Origin: Gammaproteobacteria bacterium
GTDB lineage: Bacteria; Pseudomonadota; Gammaproteobacteria; Arenicellales; JAANXG01
NCBI GenBank assembly: GCA_018263405.1
Contig: JAANXG010000036.1
Location: forward strand, 1 to 24,951
Length of the DNA stretch: 24,951 nt
Direction: 5' to 3'
This document shows positions 24,349 through 24,951 of this stretch, piece after piece (position 1 is the first letter of the stretch; each line of letters starts with the position of its first letter). The position numbers and the translations under genes were made by a program. The notes below the pieces were generated by a model. The model ran no database searches, had not been told where the DNA came from, and was given only the letters and a program-made list of their open reading frames with translations.

Positions 24349-24702
24349 ATGAAGACACGCTCAAACGAACCCATATTCTGGTCCCTGTTCGGTGCGGGCG
24401 GGCTTGTTTTTGCCTTTATTCTGCCCGTGCTTATCTTCATCACCGGCGTGGCTGTGCCGCTGGCAATCATGCCCGAGGGCGTGATGAGTTTTGATCGAAT
24501 CCATGGGTTTGCAACCGGCTGGTTCGGCAAGCTCTTTCTGTTCGCCGTTATCAGCCTCACTCTGTGGCACGGTTTCCACAGAATCTTTCTAAGTCTCCAC
24601 GATCTGGGCGTTTACGGGGGCCGTATGTTTTTCAAATGGTTGCTATACGGCATCGCATTGATCGGGACTGTTGCAACGCTGATCCTTGTGTTGCAGATTT
24701 GA
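24349..24702 (+). CDS. frdD: Fumarate reductase membrane anchor subunit D
   Basis: The 117-residue protein has EPIFWSLFGAGG at residues 7-18, a segment almost shared with E. coli FrdD (EPVFWGLFGAGG), then three hydrophobic helices and SLTLWHGFHRIFLSLHDLGV, where the family has its conserved histidines. It completes the heme-free membrane anchor of fumarate reductase. ATG 24349 is chosen; a TTG two codons upstream (24343) overlaps the frdC stop and is a weaker alternative. The gene closes the operon. No clear rho-independent terminator follows immediately. Confidence 0.92.
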   Translation: MKTRSNEPIFWSLFGAGGLVFAFILPVLIFITGVAVPLAIMPEGVMSFDRIHGFATGWFGKLFLFAVISLTLWHGFHRIFLSLHDLGVYGGRMFFKWLLYGIALIGTVATLILVLQI

Positions 24703-24951
24703 CGATCCCTCGAGCATACGTTACGTACCGTTATAACATCGGCGCGAGCCCTAAACGACGAAAGGAATAAAACGTTTGGTGCGTCGAGCCCTGTTTCTAT
24801 GCTCTTGTCAGCTCGTCGCGTTGAACGATCCGCTTAGTACCCTTGGGCATAAATACACACACGTTCAGCGGGATCGGAAAAGCCGATCGCCAAGGCACGC
24901 GAGCGCAGGACTGGCCCGGTCAATTCAAGCGAGCGTAACGCCGGCGAGGGG
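24703..24951. other. Right end: no supported gene, one small hairpin
   Basis: Nothing in these 249 bases can be assigned. A short perfect hairpin, GATCGG (24872-24877) with CCGATC (24883-24888) around a 5-nt loop, has no T-run and is probably not a terminator. A plus-strand frame open from a GTG near 24780 to the window edge, and a short minus-strand frame below 24888, show no recognisable domain. Either could be the edge of a gene outside the window. Confidence 0.4.

Noticed and set aside
1360..24754. 13-bp inverted match TTAGGGCTCGCGC at 1360-1372 and at 24742-24754 (complement), as a possible island boundary
   Set aside because: A match this short is expected by chance in 25 kb, and the flanks do not extend it.
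24741..24951. Candidate coding frames or CRISPR/repeat structure at the right edge
   Set aside because: No repeated units, and frames on both strands are short or run off the window without a recognisable domain.

Overview
The window looks like a piece of a bacterial chromosome, most likely from a Gammaproteobacterium. The main evidence is a fumarate reductase operon (frdABCD) with the same four-gene layout, subunit sizes and motifs as the Escherichia coli enzyme. A genuine integron attC site at the left edge also fits. The window is a mosaic by eye: AT-rich cassettes (1-1363), a GC-rich polyol-type catabolic and transport locus (1836-12783), then a moderate-GC redox block (12787-24702). I cannot name a species from the sequence alone.

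Region 1 (1-1363) is the tail of an integron gene-cassette array. It holds the last codons of one cassette gene, a 108-bp attC site, a frameshifted P-loop ATPase gene and an intact antibiotic-biosynthesis-monooxygenase-fold (ABM) protein. No second attC is visible after it. Region 2 (1364-1835) is decayed DNA with a recognisable transposase remnant on the minus strand.

Region 3 (1836-12783) is a divergent regulon. On the minus strand, in transcription order, lie a TIM-barrel protein of unknown function, an FGGY sugar or polyol kinase, a GlpD-type flavin dehydrogenase, a glycerol-1-phosphate-dehydrogenase-like enzyme, a HAD phosphatase and a DeoR repressor. They overlap or abut and look like one operon. 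On the plus strand is a four-gene ABC importer: a Tat-exported binding protein, an ATPase and two permeases. Together they suggest uptake, phosphorylation and oxidation of a polyol or glycerol derivative under DeoR control. The substrate is not evident.

Region 4 (12787-21115, minus strand) is the most notable part. It is a tight five-gene operon, hdrA-mvhD-metV-metF-hdrCB, encoding what looks like the Moorella-type methylenetetrahydrofolate reductase complex (MetFV + HdrABC + MvhD). HdrA is a 1539-residue fusion of two HdrA modules. A complete GltD-like NAD(P)H oxidoreductase is inserted in the first module, and two ferredoxin clusters follow the second. HdrC and HdrB are also fused. The design suggests direct NAD(P)H input to a flavin-based bifurcating complex, with no hydrogenase subunit in the window. 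Region 5 (21353-24702, plus strand) is frdABCD, divergent from the Hdr-Met operon. The final 250 bases hold no supported gene.
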